64,000 nucleotides of DNA from Gamarada debralockiae (Eukaryota; Ascomycota; Leotiomycetes; Helotiales; Hyphodiscaceae): NCBI GenBank assembly GCA_002803225.1, contig NXFV01002075.1:1-64000 (forward strand), given 5' to 3'. A model generated the notes under the pieces. That model made no database searches and was not told the origin of the DNA. It saw nothing but the letters and a program-made list of their open reading frames with translations. Below, in pieces: positions 48,263-59,363 of this stretch; the first letter of the stretch is position 1; each line of letters starts with the position of its first letter. The translations under genes were made by a program, and so were the position numbers.

Positions 48263-49689
48263 TTAGTCTTCTTCCATTGGCTGGAAAGACTCGAGCATTT
48301 CGCGGATCGACTTATTCTTCTTCTTTTCGTTTTTCCGCGGACGACCAGGCCCTCTCCGGGAGCCCTCTGGCGTCTCTCCTGCTATTGGTATTGACCCGTC
48401 TCCCGCAATGACTACCCCTGGGACAGAGACCCCATAGCCAGGCAAGCCTTGAACAACTGCTGGAGCCACGCCCGCTGATGTGGTCGAACCCCTGGTGGTC
48501 CGGGGTAGAGCAGCAGACCTTGTGGATTGGCTCCCCCGAGCCCTAGGCTCCTGGAACCTGACTGGTCGATAGGCATATGCCTGCCTAGCGTTCTCTACTC
48601 TCTTCCTCCGCTCTAGACAGTCCCTTGACCACGCTAGATGCCCAGGGGAGGCGCACACTGCACACCAGTGTTTCGCCGGCTCTCGTTTGAATAGACATGC
48701 ATTTGATTCGTGTCCTGGGGCTGCACAGAACCCACACCGTGCCACATTGCCACAAGCCCTTGCCGTGTGGCCGTACTTGTAGCACCTGAAGCACTGCGTG
48801 ACTATACAGCCCCTTGTGAACGGTTCACAGTCATGAAGATGATAGTCCTAAATAAGACTATCATCTATCAAGGTGTTTGCTTGCTTTGGTTCAGCAACAC
48901 TCACGTATAGTAGTACTACTGTTTTGCCTGCCTATAGAGTGCGTCTTCCCCATGCTACCCTCATAATCTCCACCTTGCCCTTCAACGATGGGTTCTGCTT
49001 GTAAATAGCCTTAATGGCTTCCTCCTGTTTCCTCACGTTAATTTGGGCAACGCGGATGCCATGGGCCAGTACGACATAGGCTCGTCGCCGGACCCTCGCC
49101 CCCTCCCCAAAGGCCTGTAGCTAGCTGCTCTCCTCCTCTAGCTTGTGCCTTGTATGTCTGTCTGTTGCTGTGACCAGTACGTCGCCGCTTGGCAGCCGGC
49201 GTTCTGCCATTGCAGCGTCTGCCTTCAATGTATTGATGCTCTCTACGATTTCCTTGCACCCTCGGCGCACCTGCTCTAGTGCCTCCCTCCTAGGCGAGAC
49301 TACAACCTCGCGGTACCGTCTCCTGGGACAACTGCTTCTCGCACAGCCCACTGGCTACCCCCCTTCGTGATGTCGGCGTATGTCGGGCGAGTCTTCGGCG
49401 AGTCCTTTAGGCATGCTTTGATGTGTTTGATATCGGCTCGTAGTTCGTTGATAACACGTGTCGCGCTCGCTAGTAGCTGGCTACCCCCTGGCGACACAAC
49501 AGTGTGTATAAGAGACACCAGCGCATCAAATACCCCCTCTAGAGCGTCTGCCTTAGTGAGATATCTCCCTAAAGTGTCGATTGTTGCGATGGTCTCGTCG
49601 TCAAGGTTGTCAATCGCCGCGTCGCTGACGGCTCTCTGGCGGCTTTCTGGCGCCCTATTAGCGGCCCTGGGGGGCCCAGGGCTGTCCAT
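48263..49689 (-). mobile_element. Decayed non-LTR retrotransposon (LINE, Tad-like) ORF1/gag remnant
   Basis: Read on the minus strand from 49689, the frame starts MDSPGPPRAANRAPE and includes an N-terminal helical region (ADIKHIKACL, TYADITKGG). After frame changes it reads RRRAYVVLAHGIRVAQINV, EEAIKAIYKQNPSL, VEIMRVAWGRRTL and VSVAEPKQANTLI. CCHC zinc knuckles follow (CFRCYKYGHTARAC, CGFCAAPGHESNAC, a CAVCASPGHLAWSRDC), and it ends MEED. This is the gag-like ORF1 of fungal LINEs. At least two in-frame TAG stops (near 48850 and 48935) and frame changes between 49040 and 49320 show it is dead. No ORF2 (endonuclease/reverse transcriptase) follows, so the element is truncated at its 3' side. That is opposite to the 5' truncation usual for LINEs. 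Confidence 0.8.
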
Positions 49690-50190
49690 GGCAGGCTTTA
49701 ATGATTAAAGGAGCAGTATAATAGGTTGGGATCAAGGTAATAGGTGTAGTGACAAAATTCGTGTTCCCTTCAATCCTAAGTATTCTACCCAACCATTATA
49801 GAATCAAAACAACTCTCAGCAACGGTAATAGTCTTCTCAATCCAGGCAAAGACACTTGCCTAGTCCAGTAACAACAGGGACACAAGCACTCAGATCTTGA
49901 ACACGGAAAATACGTTTACAAGGCTTCGATAGAAGATACACATGAACATTCGACTACCTGCAAAAATTAGATAGCCAAGCTGTCCACAACCAACCCACCA
50001 CGCAATGCATTTTATTTTATCCACCCTCAAATCCTTACTTCCCAGCCCACTTTTGGTGTTACACAAGGTCGCCAAAACAAACTAGCTTTCGACCTTTTGA
50101 ATTGACCTTGTCCTTTTCCTTGTACCTCTGCTTTTATGTAAAGTATAACGAGTGGAGGAAGTCATCAAAGGAAAGAAATGGGATTTCACC
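49690..50190. other. Intergenic between retroelement remnant and SEC61
   Basis: SEC61 3' flank plus the 5' boundary of the retroelement. No coding or repeat feature was recognised. The poly-pyrimidine-rich stretch near 50100-50130 is likely SEC61 3'UTR. Confidence 0.4.
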
Positions 50191-51783
50191 CTATCCCATT
50201 ATCATACCTTTCATGCCAGCCATGTCCCCTTCCTTTGCCGCTATTTCGAAATAGCCGTAGATAATGCTATGTTTGTGTTAGTTTTTTGAAATTGGAGGGT
50301 GAAGAGGGGAGGGAAAGAAAGAGGGGGGACATACGTAACAGCCAGCAAGATAGAAGTTCCGGATCCGAGAGCGCCCAACAAGTCGCTGGCAACGGAGAGA
50401 GCACCAATGCAAGCACCACCGAAAGCGGCAGCAGTAGGAATGATGCGCTTCAACTCCTTGTACATGCTCTGCTCTCTGTGACCAGCCATAACGAGTCCCT
50501 GATCCTTGAGCTGCTTTGCGACATCTCTAGGGCTGGAACCGGAGACCTCAATCCAGGTCTTGGAGAAGACGGCGCAGGCAACCAACATGTAGACGATGTA
50601 GACGGCGGTGTGGATAGGGTCGAGGAGCGCATCGGTGAAGTTCAAGGGGGGAGACATGTAGTATGCGAGACCGGAGACGGCGAAGAGTTGTGCGGATCCT
50701 TCCTTGGGCTCCCAGACACCGAAGAGCTGGACAAGGAGGTTGTCGCTGAAGCGGGAGTAGAGCATTTGGCTGATCAGAAAGACGTTGGAGGAGAGAGCAG
50801 ATTGCAACATGATGGGCATGTTGGAGGTGTAGAAGAGGCGGACTGGGTAGGAACCACGGGCACCACGTTGGCGGGAGGACTTGACTGGGATCTCGACGCG
50901 GAAGCCTTGGAGGTAGATGACACCAGCGAAGACAACGAGGGTGGCGAGGAGGTTCATGATGTTGGGGAGATTTTGTCTATAGAAAGCCTCTTGGAGAGCA
51001 CGCTGCTTATTTGGCCATGTCAAGAGCAAGTGGAAGAGTGCAATGACGGCACCCTCGAATTCTGGGCCCCGACCGGTGTTTATGGTGGTGGGCGAGAAAG
51101 CTTTCCAAACGATGGTCTCGCAGATGTTGGTGGCAATGAAGAGAGAGATACCGCTTCCAAGACCGTATCCCTTCTGGAGGAGCTCATCGAGGAGAATGAC
51201 AATCAAGCCAGCAACAACCAATTGGAGGATGAGGAGGAAGACAACACCAGCGCCAAGATCGGATGGTTGACCGTAGAGGCCAGTGAACACGTAGACGGTA
51301 GCTTGACCCATTGACAAGATGACGGCGAAGAGCTTCTGGGCGGTTTGGTAGAGTTCGCGATCCGATTTCAAGTCGAGATTGACATCGATCAAGTGTGTGC
51401 CAGCCAGAAGTTGAAAGATCATACCAGAGGAAATAATTGGCGTAATACCCAGTTCCATCAGTGTCCCTCTGTTACTCGCCATCATCATACGGAGCCAGTA
51501 TACCGGATCGGAGCTGTCTGATGACACGATGCCATACAATGGCATCTGGCTCATGACCAAAAATATCAATAAAGTCAAACCCGTCCACATCAATTTTTGG
51601 TTGAATGGCACCTTAGTCTCTGGTTGCTGCACCTCAGGGAGGATTGGCGAGAAGGGTTTGATGAGATCGAGGAATCGAACTGAATAAAACGCGCATTGTT
51701 AGCAACACTCTCCTCTTGAGAAGCAATGGATGATAGAGCCCTCGTGATGCTACGTCGAGAAGGGGGCACTCACGGCCACTCAT
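50191..51783 (-). CDS. SEC61: SEC61 alpha subunit of the ER protein translocon
   Basis: Exons 51783-51774, 51679-50335 and 50266-50191 encode 476 aa. Exon 1 has only ten coding bases (MSG plus one base), and the last exon encodes [20 protein letters not shown]. The sequence is nearly invariant across fungi: [97 protein letters not shown] and FKTW-type loops. Ten transmembrane helices and a plug region are expected. It forms the channel for co- and post-translational translocation at the ER together with Sbh1 and Sss1. It is transcribed divergently from MOD5. A long antisense frame of 342 codons over exon 2 is a codon-bias shadow. Confidence 0.96.
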
Positions 51784-52120
51784 CTTGGCGAATTGTCTTG
51801 AATAACCTCACAGACGTGGAATAGAAGGAGAAAGTGATAAGGAGCGACGGTGTTGTGGGCAAGACACTCTGCTTTTATTGTCGCAGAATGTGCGCGCGTG
51901 GTGATGTGTTCGAAAGGGATTAAATCGAACAGATCTCTCGAGCTTGGGGTTCTCTCGCTAGTAATTTCGACTGCGGTGATGTGGCCTCGATTTTAGTGGA
52001 GAATGACTAAGCAACGTTTAAATTGTGATTGGGGGAAATGCGGCTAAGGAGAGCTTGTTGCTTGAGAACTTGAAGGGGTTTCTGGCGAGACATGACAAAC
52101 CGGTACACTTTAACGCATGA
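51784..52120. promoter_or_regulatory. Divergent promoter region, SEC61 / MOD5
   Basis: 337 bp separate the SEC61 start from the first in-frame MOD5 ATG. Both genes must be driven from here. An out-of-frame ATG at 52117 (21-codon uORF ending 52179) overlaps both MOD5 starts and could reduce MOD5 translation if included in the leader. Confidence 0.6.
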
Positions 52121-53595
52121 ATGTTACGCCGTGCATTGTCCACCTTGAGAAATGTCGCGATGGCAAAAACATCTCCTAAGAACCCATTAATTGTGGTTCT
52201 TGGCGCGACTGGAACTGGAAAATCCCAGGTAAGACCGTCGCCAGATTTCCAATTATCTGCTAACCAGCGCTGCAGCTGGCCGTAGATTTGGCGAGTCGAT
52301 TCAATGGAGAGATTATCAACGGCGATGCTATGCAGATGTACGACGGTCTACCAATCATCACAAATAAGATCACAGTGGAGGAGCAGCAGGGTATACCGCA
52401 CCATTTATTGGGGTTTATCGCACTTGATGAGGAGCCATGGGTTGTTGGAATGTTCAAGAAACGGGCCAGCAAGGTCATACGAGAAATTCGATGCAGAGGG
52501 CGTCTACCGATTGTCGTTGGAGGAACACATTATTACACTCAATCACTACTATTCGACGATGCCTTGGTCTTAGACAACGTGGATGGAGAGGACGAAGTGC
52601 AGACGAAGCTCTCGGATCAAGAGATCTCTGAAAAGTTCCCTATACTGGATGGGCCGACTGAAGCAATGATTGAGAGACTAAGGGAGGTCGATCCCGTAAT
52701 GGCAGATCGATGGCATCCACACGACAGACGGAAGATTAGAAGATCCCTCGAAATATTTCTCACGACTGGGAAGAAGGCCTCCCATATATATGCAGAGCAG
52801 AAGGAGGCCAAAGCATCGAACAACACCGCCGAAAATTTCGTAGAAGAAGAAACTTGCCAGCCACTCTCCGACACCCTCCTATTTTGGGTTCATTCCGATT
52901 CCGAGACTCTGAAGAAGAGGCTGGATAATCGAGTGGACAAAATGTTGGAAGCTGGCTTACTGAATGAGGTCAAATCTATGAATAACTTCCTCCATAAACA
53001 AACCAAAGCTGGCATCGCTATTGATCGTATGCGAGGCATATGGGTTTCAATAGGTTGGAAAGAGTTTGAGCCATACCTTGCGGCCCTCGAAAACGGAACC
53101 GAATCACAAGAAAAACTGGATGCACTCTACGATCTATCTATCGAACAGACAAAGGCGGCCACACGCCAATATGCCAAACGGCAAACTCGATGGATCCGAT
53201 TGAAGCTCATGCCAGCATTATCGGACCAGAATGCTCTTGACCAGCTGTATCTCCTAGATGGCAGTGACATCAAATTATGGGCGGATAACGTCTCGAGCCC
53301 TGCCATCAGACTTACACAGGACTTCCTGGCTGGTGATGAGCTCCGTGCCCCGCGCCAAATGTCAGACGCCGCAGAACAGTTTCTTGCCCTTGAGAAGTCT
53401 GTCGAATCCGAAGATATACCAATTCGTCAAGAATGCGAGATATGCAATGTAGTATGCGTCCGAGAAGATCAATGGCAGGTTCATCTCAAAAGTCGTCGGC
53501 ACCGATCACTCGCCAAGAAGAAGCAGAGAAATCCAAACGGTATGTCTTCCCATCCGAAAATTGACAGCAAGTCAGAATCGCCAGAGACGCCTTGA
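52121..53595 (+). CDS. MOD5: tRNA dimethylallyltransferase (isopentenyltransferase), MOD5/TRIT1 family
   Basis: Exons 52121-52228 and 52276-53595 encode 475 aa from the first ATG, or 462 aa from an in-frame ATG at 52160. The enzyme transfers an isopentenyl group from DMAPP to A37 of tRNAs reading UNN codons. Motifs: P-loop GATGTGKSQLA (split by the intron), NGDAMQMYDGL, the conserved VGGTHYYTQSLL, HPHDRRKIRRSLE and YAKRQTRWIR. Near residue 422 there is a C2H2 zinc finger (CEICNVVC-x-REDQWQVHLKSRRH), as in eukaryotic family members. The 13-residue extension MLRRALSTLRNVA is basic, Ser/Leu-rich and acid-free, like a mitochondrial presequence. The first ATG has a poor context (-3 T), the second a strong one (-3 G, +4 G). 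This parallels yeast MOD5, which makes two isoforms from two in-frame AUGs. Confidence 0.93.
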
Positions 53596-55049
53596 GGGGA
53601 ATCGCTTTGTTATCTATTCAATCTACATTGGCTGCAAATCGCGCATGCAATCAGGCAGAAGTGTTTAAGTACGGCAATGAATTATCCGAACCTCGTGCTC
53701 TTCACGAGGCTGAGCCTGCCCAACGCCTGTGGCTGGGTTCTTTGCACCATAGCATTCAGCCGCCTGCTACGAGGCATATCATTTCAGCTCTATGAAGATC
53801 TATGGGTGAGACATATCGAGGTTGAAGGAGACTTGAGAGCCAAATCTCAACCTTTGGAATCAGAATAACTACGCTCAGGGAATGTCTACGTAGCAGAATC
53901 CAAATTATCAGAGCTACCAAAGCCTCAAGTCAGTTCCAGTGATTCGACTATAGAGTGACCAAACGCCCGGAGACGACCTATCAAAAGTCGCCTCTCGAGT
54001 CGCTGAAACGGGTTGAAATATTACTGCAAATTTTATACCTCTTTACGGTACGGTCCGTGACACGCATCCTTCCGGTTATTTTCTGATGACTGCGTCGGAG
54101 ATTATTTTATCAGATGACCACTAGGGACTGAATTCATGTTCAAACTGCTACACCGTCTTCATCGTCTGCATTGTCCGACTCTCTGCACGTCAGCCATTTG
54201 TCATCATTGAAGAGGGTGCTACCCCTTGGCCTGTGCGTACAGCCGCTAAGGAAAACAAGCTTTCTCAACCTGATGTGACGAAGAAAATTCTCCTTTGCTG
54301 CTCCCTCCCCTTGACTCACTTCTGGCTTCTTGTTGGGAGTAGGAGCAGCACCGGGTTGCCAATTTCAGTCTCTTCTCGCCATCTCTAGTCGTCATCCATC
54401 TTTGACACGTGAATGAAAATCATTCACAGAGCGGCTCTAAAAACCTGCCGAGATCTACTGGGTTTCTCGGCTGTCAAATCTCAGCACGATGGCTGAGCAC
54501 GCTAAAGAGCCACCAACACCATCACCACCAAAATGTCATCAAACCGTTTCGGGGAACGGTCCGGGGGTTGTATGAGGGATATATTTTTCAACGGGCTTTC
54601 CGACTTTCTGCAAAATAATCCGATGTTGATGACTTTGCCTTGTATTTGGCTCAAGCCTTGTTGCCATCTATCAACGTAACGATATAAGATCTCGACCAGC
54701 CTATTGGATCCGAGCTTCTGGAATGTGTGTGGCAAGTGGCTTGTCTCCTCGGTGAAAAACAATGGGAAATTGAACAAGGCTCCGCAAGTGCGTATAGCGC
54801 CACTGTTGGCACATGCTTGGTAGGTTCTAGATCAAGAGAGGTAGTTCCTGCTTCGAAAACCTTTATTAAGAGGTGTTGCGCATACTTTTTTCTCTTTGAT
54901 AATTCACTTCACATCAATCAACGACAAGAGTCTTTCTCAACAATCTGCCCGCTCATCTGAGCGAGGTTAAATCGCGCTGCGACTCGATCTCAACAGTTGA
55001 CATTTCCAAACAAACACGTCACGCACAGCAATTTGCTGTAACTCCCACA
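53596..55049. other. Intergenic region upstream of the P-type ATPase gene
   Basis: No convincing coding frame; candidates of 60-91 codons lack domains. The final few hundred bases presumably hold the ATPase promoter and leader. Confidence 0.5.
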
Positions 55050-58000
55050 ATGGCTGAAAGAGTGACTTTCACACTCGGTGACAAGGCGGATGAAGATGTC
55101 TTTCACCCCGAATTACGTCCTGGCGCGAGAATGATCAGATGGGGAAGTCGTGGTGATGAGGAGCAGGGAAGACGTGGCAGCATCCCTAGACTCACTCGAA
55201 CGACCTCAAATACCTCGCAGATGTCGACTGCAAGCGCAAGAGGCCGTCGGTACTCAATAGATCCTGCAACCGCTTTGCCTATTACCTACCGAACAGTTTC
55301 GTACGCAATCGAGGAGACAAAGGAGAAGGAGCGAGTTGAGGTTGTTCGCGCAAAGCACGATACCACTGCAGAGTTGGGGGCGTTGGAATGGCACACACTC
55401 TCCGTCAATGACGTCGAGACAAGTCTATCGACGTCTCTCGTTCAAGGTCTTTCCAAGGAACAAGTTGAGTTGAAGGCCAAGGAATGCGGAAAGAATATGC
55501 CTTCAAAGCCACCCAGCGATTTATTCTCTCGCGTTTTTGGATACATGTTTGGTGGGTTTGGATCTATTCTACTGATCGGTGGTATCCTGGTCACAATCAC
55601 CTACGAGCCTCTCGGAAAACCCAATCCTTCCCAGGCCAATCTTGCACTCGCAATTGTCCTGTACGCCGTCTTCATTATCCAAGCCTTGTTCAACGCCTGG
55701 CAGGACTGGAGCTCTTCTCGAACAATGGCTTCCATCTCTGGAATGCTTCCCGATGACTGCTTTGTTCTCCGAGATGGCAACCGAGTTGAACTGCAAGCAG
55801 TAGACTTGGTGCCTGGAGATATTCTATATATCAAATCGGGCAACAAACTTCCGGCAGACGTTCGTTTTGTCGAGGTATCTTCAGATGCCAAATTCGACCG
55901 TTCAATACTGACTGGCGAATCACAACCCATTCCAGGAGCTGTCGACTACACAGATAAGAACTATCTGGAGACCCAAAACATCGGCATGCAAGGTACCCAT
56001 TGTATCGCGGGAAGTGCTATTGGCATCACTGTCAGCACAGGAGACAAGACTGTTTTCGGCAAGATCGCACGTCTCACAAACACACCGAAGTCGGGAATGA
56101 CGACCCTTCAGAAGGAGATTTTGAGATTCGTCATTATCATCTGCTCTCTGATTTTCTTTAACATCGTCGTTATCATATGCTGGGGGGCGTGGCTTCGTCA
56201 TGCCCACCCAAATTGGATCACCGTTGGGGGCCTCATTATCGATATTGTGACCGTGGCCGTTGCATTCGTCCCAGAGGGACTGCCAATTGCACTGACCGCT
56301 TCACTGACCATCACTGCTGGTATAATGAAGGCAAATCAAATCCTCTGCAAATCGCTCAAGACTGTTGAGACACTTGGAGCTGTTTCTGTCATTTGCTCAG
56401 ATAAGACAGGCACTTTGACAAAGGTATGTCTTACTCTCAAACCTCAGACCTCACAAATATTTACTAATTGAAATAGAACAAAATGTTCGCAACAGAATGC
56501 TGCGTCGGATCGAAGACAATGACACCAGTAGAAGCCCGGGACTTTATGGTCAAGACCGAAGGCACAAATAATTCGGTATCTCAACTTCGATCACTTGCTG
56601 GCCTCTGCAATGCTGGAGAATTCGATGCAGCTACAATTGATTTGCCACTGGCCGAACGCAAAATTGCCGGCGATGCAACAGACCAAGCAGTACTTCGTTT
56701 GTCCGAAAGCTTGGGGCCAGTCCACGATCTGCATCTCCAGTGGAAGAAGACCTTCGAGTTGGCGTTCAATAGCAAGAACAAATTCATGATTCGAACACTG
56801 GCCTTGGCTGATCCGGCCGGATTGTCATTGGCGCTGTCTCCAGCTGAGGCAAAGGCATGGACATCGGATGATCTACTGTTGACCATCAAGGGTGCTCCGG
56901 ATATTATTGTGGAACGCTGCACTTCGTATGTTGGAGAGGATGGAGATGTGTACCCTCTGGATGCTACTATGAAGGCGAATTTGGAAGGTATCAAGGACAA
57001 GTGGTCTAATCAAGGCAAACGCGTCATCCTCCTCGCGAGAAAGATTCTCCCAGGACACCAAGCCGCCCACTCTCCGGAACACAACATTTTCGAGGCCGAA
57101 GTTATTCACCAGGCCAACAGTGACTTAACTCTCATCGGTCTCATCGGCATCGTCGATCCTCCTAGGGATGAAATCCCAGAAGTTGTCAAGATCCTCCGTA
57201 GAGCTGGCATCAGGATCTTCATGGTTACCGGTGACTTCAAGCTTACGGCACAAGCAATCGCTATCGAGTGTGGAATCATCACGAACCCGCCCACCATGAT
57301 TCACGATATATCGGCACTGTCGAGAAATCCGGTTGAACCTAAAATCATCAGTCCGGATGTTGGCGAAAAGGATCTTGAGTTGGCGGAAGGCCCTGCTAGA
57401 TCGATTACTCTCAGTGGCTCGGAGCTGAAGACACTGAACGACAACCAGTGGGATCAACTTTGTGCCTACGAAGAGATCGTTTTCGCTCGGACCACGCCTG
57501 AGGAGAAATTAAGAATCGTGAAAGAATTCCAGAAAAGAGAGAACATTGTCGGTATGACTGGTGATGGTGTCAACGATGCACCATCTCTAAAAGCCGCGGA
57601 TATTGGTATTGCTCTTGGAAGTGGTTCCGATATTGCCATCGAAGCTGCAGATATGGTTCTCTTGGACTCGTTTGGTGCTATCGTCGAGGCTGTCAAATAC
57701 GGTCGTGTGGTCTTTGACAACCTCAAGAAGACCATCATCTACCTCCTCCCAGCAGGTACCTTCTCCGAATTCTGGCCTATTATCACGAGCATTATCCTCG
57801 GACTTCCGCAAATTCTTAGCTCCTTCTTGATGATTTTCATATGTTGTTCGACAGACTGCGCCGCCGCAACTGTCCTCGCATACGAGAAGCCAGAAGCAGA
57901 CGTCCTCCTTCGCAAGCCCAGGAACGTCAAAAAGGACAAACTAGTGGACTGGAGACTCCTTTTCCACGCCTATATCTTCCTCGGCGTCCAAGAAACAGTT

Positions 58001-58462
58001 GCTTCTTTCGCAATGGCCTACTGGTACTGCCAACGCAAAGGCGTTGCGTTCTCCGCTTTGTGGTTAGGCTACGGCGAGTATCCTCCCGACTACAATATCG
58101 CCTACGTGAACCAAGTTCTGGCCGAAGCATCCTCGATCTACTTCGTCAACCTAGTCATCATGCAGTGGTTCAACCTCATGGCCACTCGTACCCGTCGCCT
58201 ATCCATCTTCCAACAGCCTCCGGCATTCAATAAGGCGACGCAGAACTTGTGGCTGTTCCCGGCCATCCTGTTTGCTTTCGTTGTTATTTTCATTTTCTTG
58301 TATATTCCAGGTCTGACGACGGCAATTAATTCGAGCAAGATTCCTGTTGAGTACTTTTTCTTTCCTGTTGCTTTTGGTTTGTGGATTTTGTTGGCGGATG
58401 AGATGAGGAAGTGGTGGGTTAGGAAATATCCTAGAGGGTGGATTGCTTGGTTTGCTTGGTAG
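55050..58462 (+). CDS. P-type cation ATPase, type IIC (Na+/K+-ATPase alpha-like)
   Basis: Exons 55050-56423 and 56477-58462 encode 1119 aa; the 53-nt intron falls right after the phosphorylation motif. The order is: a Ser/Arg-rich N-terminus with a possible PKA-like site (RRGSIPRL), actuator loop with TGES (LTGESQPIPG), M4 motif AFVPEGLPIAL, phosphorylation site CSDKTGTLTK with Asp451, nucleotide site KGAPDIIVERC, hinge TGDGVNDAPSLKAADIGIAL and six C-terminal helices. The spacing AFVPEGL...LKTVETLGAVSVICSDK is that of Na+/K+-ATPases rather than fungal ENA (IID) or SERCA (IIA) pumps. In M6 the motif reads ICCSTDCAAATVLAYE. Ion specificity is uncertain. No beta-subunit gene is in the window. 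Confidence 0.9.
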
Positions 58463-58924
58463 AGGAACACTGTTTAGAGTGGGAACATTGGTTGCATAGC
58501 GTGGAGTTTGGGGGATGCAAATAGGGAAAGGGGGAATTATGGAGGGAATAAAGAAAATTTTTATGATTGAGGCATACTAGTACTACAGAACCTCGTTTCA
58601 ACTACTATTAATACAATCACCACTGTCTCCCTTCCCCTATTGCTACTTCTCTGATATACGATAATCCCTCCTGCTGCCCTCTAGCTACCTGTAGCTGTTA
58701 TAGCGGGTCTTTTGTCCGTTATGTCGTTAACAGGCAAGTCTTTCATCTGTAATCGTATACTAGGCGGGTTGTTTGTCTGTTAGTACAATCGAGAGTATTC
58801 TAATGTAACAAGCCAGCAAGAGTTATATTTTAAACTAACGCTACTATATAATACAAAGAGAATACTCTAAGGAGAGAAGAAAAGAACGCTTGACAATAAT
58901 CTAGTAGTAAGTAACTGGCTAGTT
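58463..58924. other. Non-coding region with LTR-like relic features
   Basis: AT-rich. Contains a 10-bp inverted repeat (AGAGTATTCT 58792-58801 and AGAATACTCT 58859-58868) and two similar GCGGGTxxTTTGTCxGTTA strings (58700, 58764). These, with TGTTAGTACAATC at 58778, look like a decayed LTR, but no second LTR or internal domain was found. Confidence 0.35.
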
Positions 58925-59044
58925 GCTATCCCTTGGTCTGTCGTGCTTGCCACAACGACCTATCACGATGCATTATCATGCATTATCTTACATCGTGATA
59001 GGTCAGGTTAGCGTTGTGGCAAGCACGCCAGACCAAGGGATAGC
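58925..59044. repeat. 120-bp palindromic inverted repeat
   Basis: The left arm starts GCTATCCCTTGGTCTG at 58925 and runs to 58970. The right arm (58991-59044) ends CAGACCAAGGGATAGC. The arms are near-perfect reverse complements over about 46 bp with one mismatch (TGTCG/TGGCG), plus an 8-nt insertion in the right arm. The 20-bp centre (58971-58990) contains a doubled CATTATC. The structure would form a long hairpin. It may be a foldback transposon or MITE, or a small-RNA source. Confidence 0.85.
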
Positions 59045-59363
59045 GACGAACGCAGGCTGCCTTAGGCTGCCAAGTCCCACTTGCTGGTGTAACCTGTCAC
59101 ATAGTAGTATCTTTGCGATATTAATCTTATTAAATTGACTATATTCTAATAATAACCTTAAACCTATCTGAAGTTCAAGCGGGATGGCAGTGGCATAGAC
59201 CCCCTGAGTTAATTTCCCCACCTAAAAAAGCCCGTTTGATATACTAACCAAGGGGCCAGAAGGTTAGGTCTTTATGGTTCTGGAGACAATAGCTCTTGGA
59301 TAGCAGGAAAACCAGGTGCTGTAGTTCCTCCTTCCTCTGGGTTTGGTAGCAAAGCTAGTGAGT
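59045..59363. other. Spacer between palindrome and AT-hook/caspase-like gene
   Basis: AT-rich 3' flank of the minus-strand gene. No coding frame or further repeat was recognised. Confidence 0.45.

Noticed and set aside
50286..51314. 342-codon plus-strand frame across SEC61
   Set aside because: Antisense shadow created by the codon bias of SEC61; Glu/Asp/Val-rich with no domain.
31498..51783. SEC12 and SEC61 as a secretory gene cluster
   Set aside because: 20 kb apart with unrelated genes between; proximity looks accidental.
58690..58870. Possible LTR
   Set aside because: Only short inverted and repeated strings; no second LTR, primer-binding site or internal coding domain, so noted only as relic-like.
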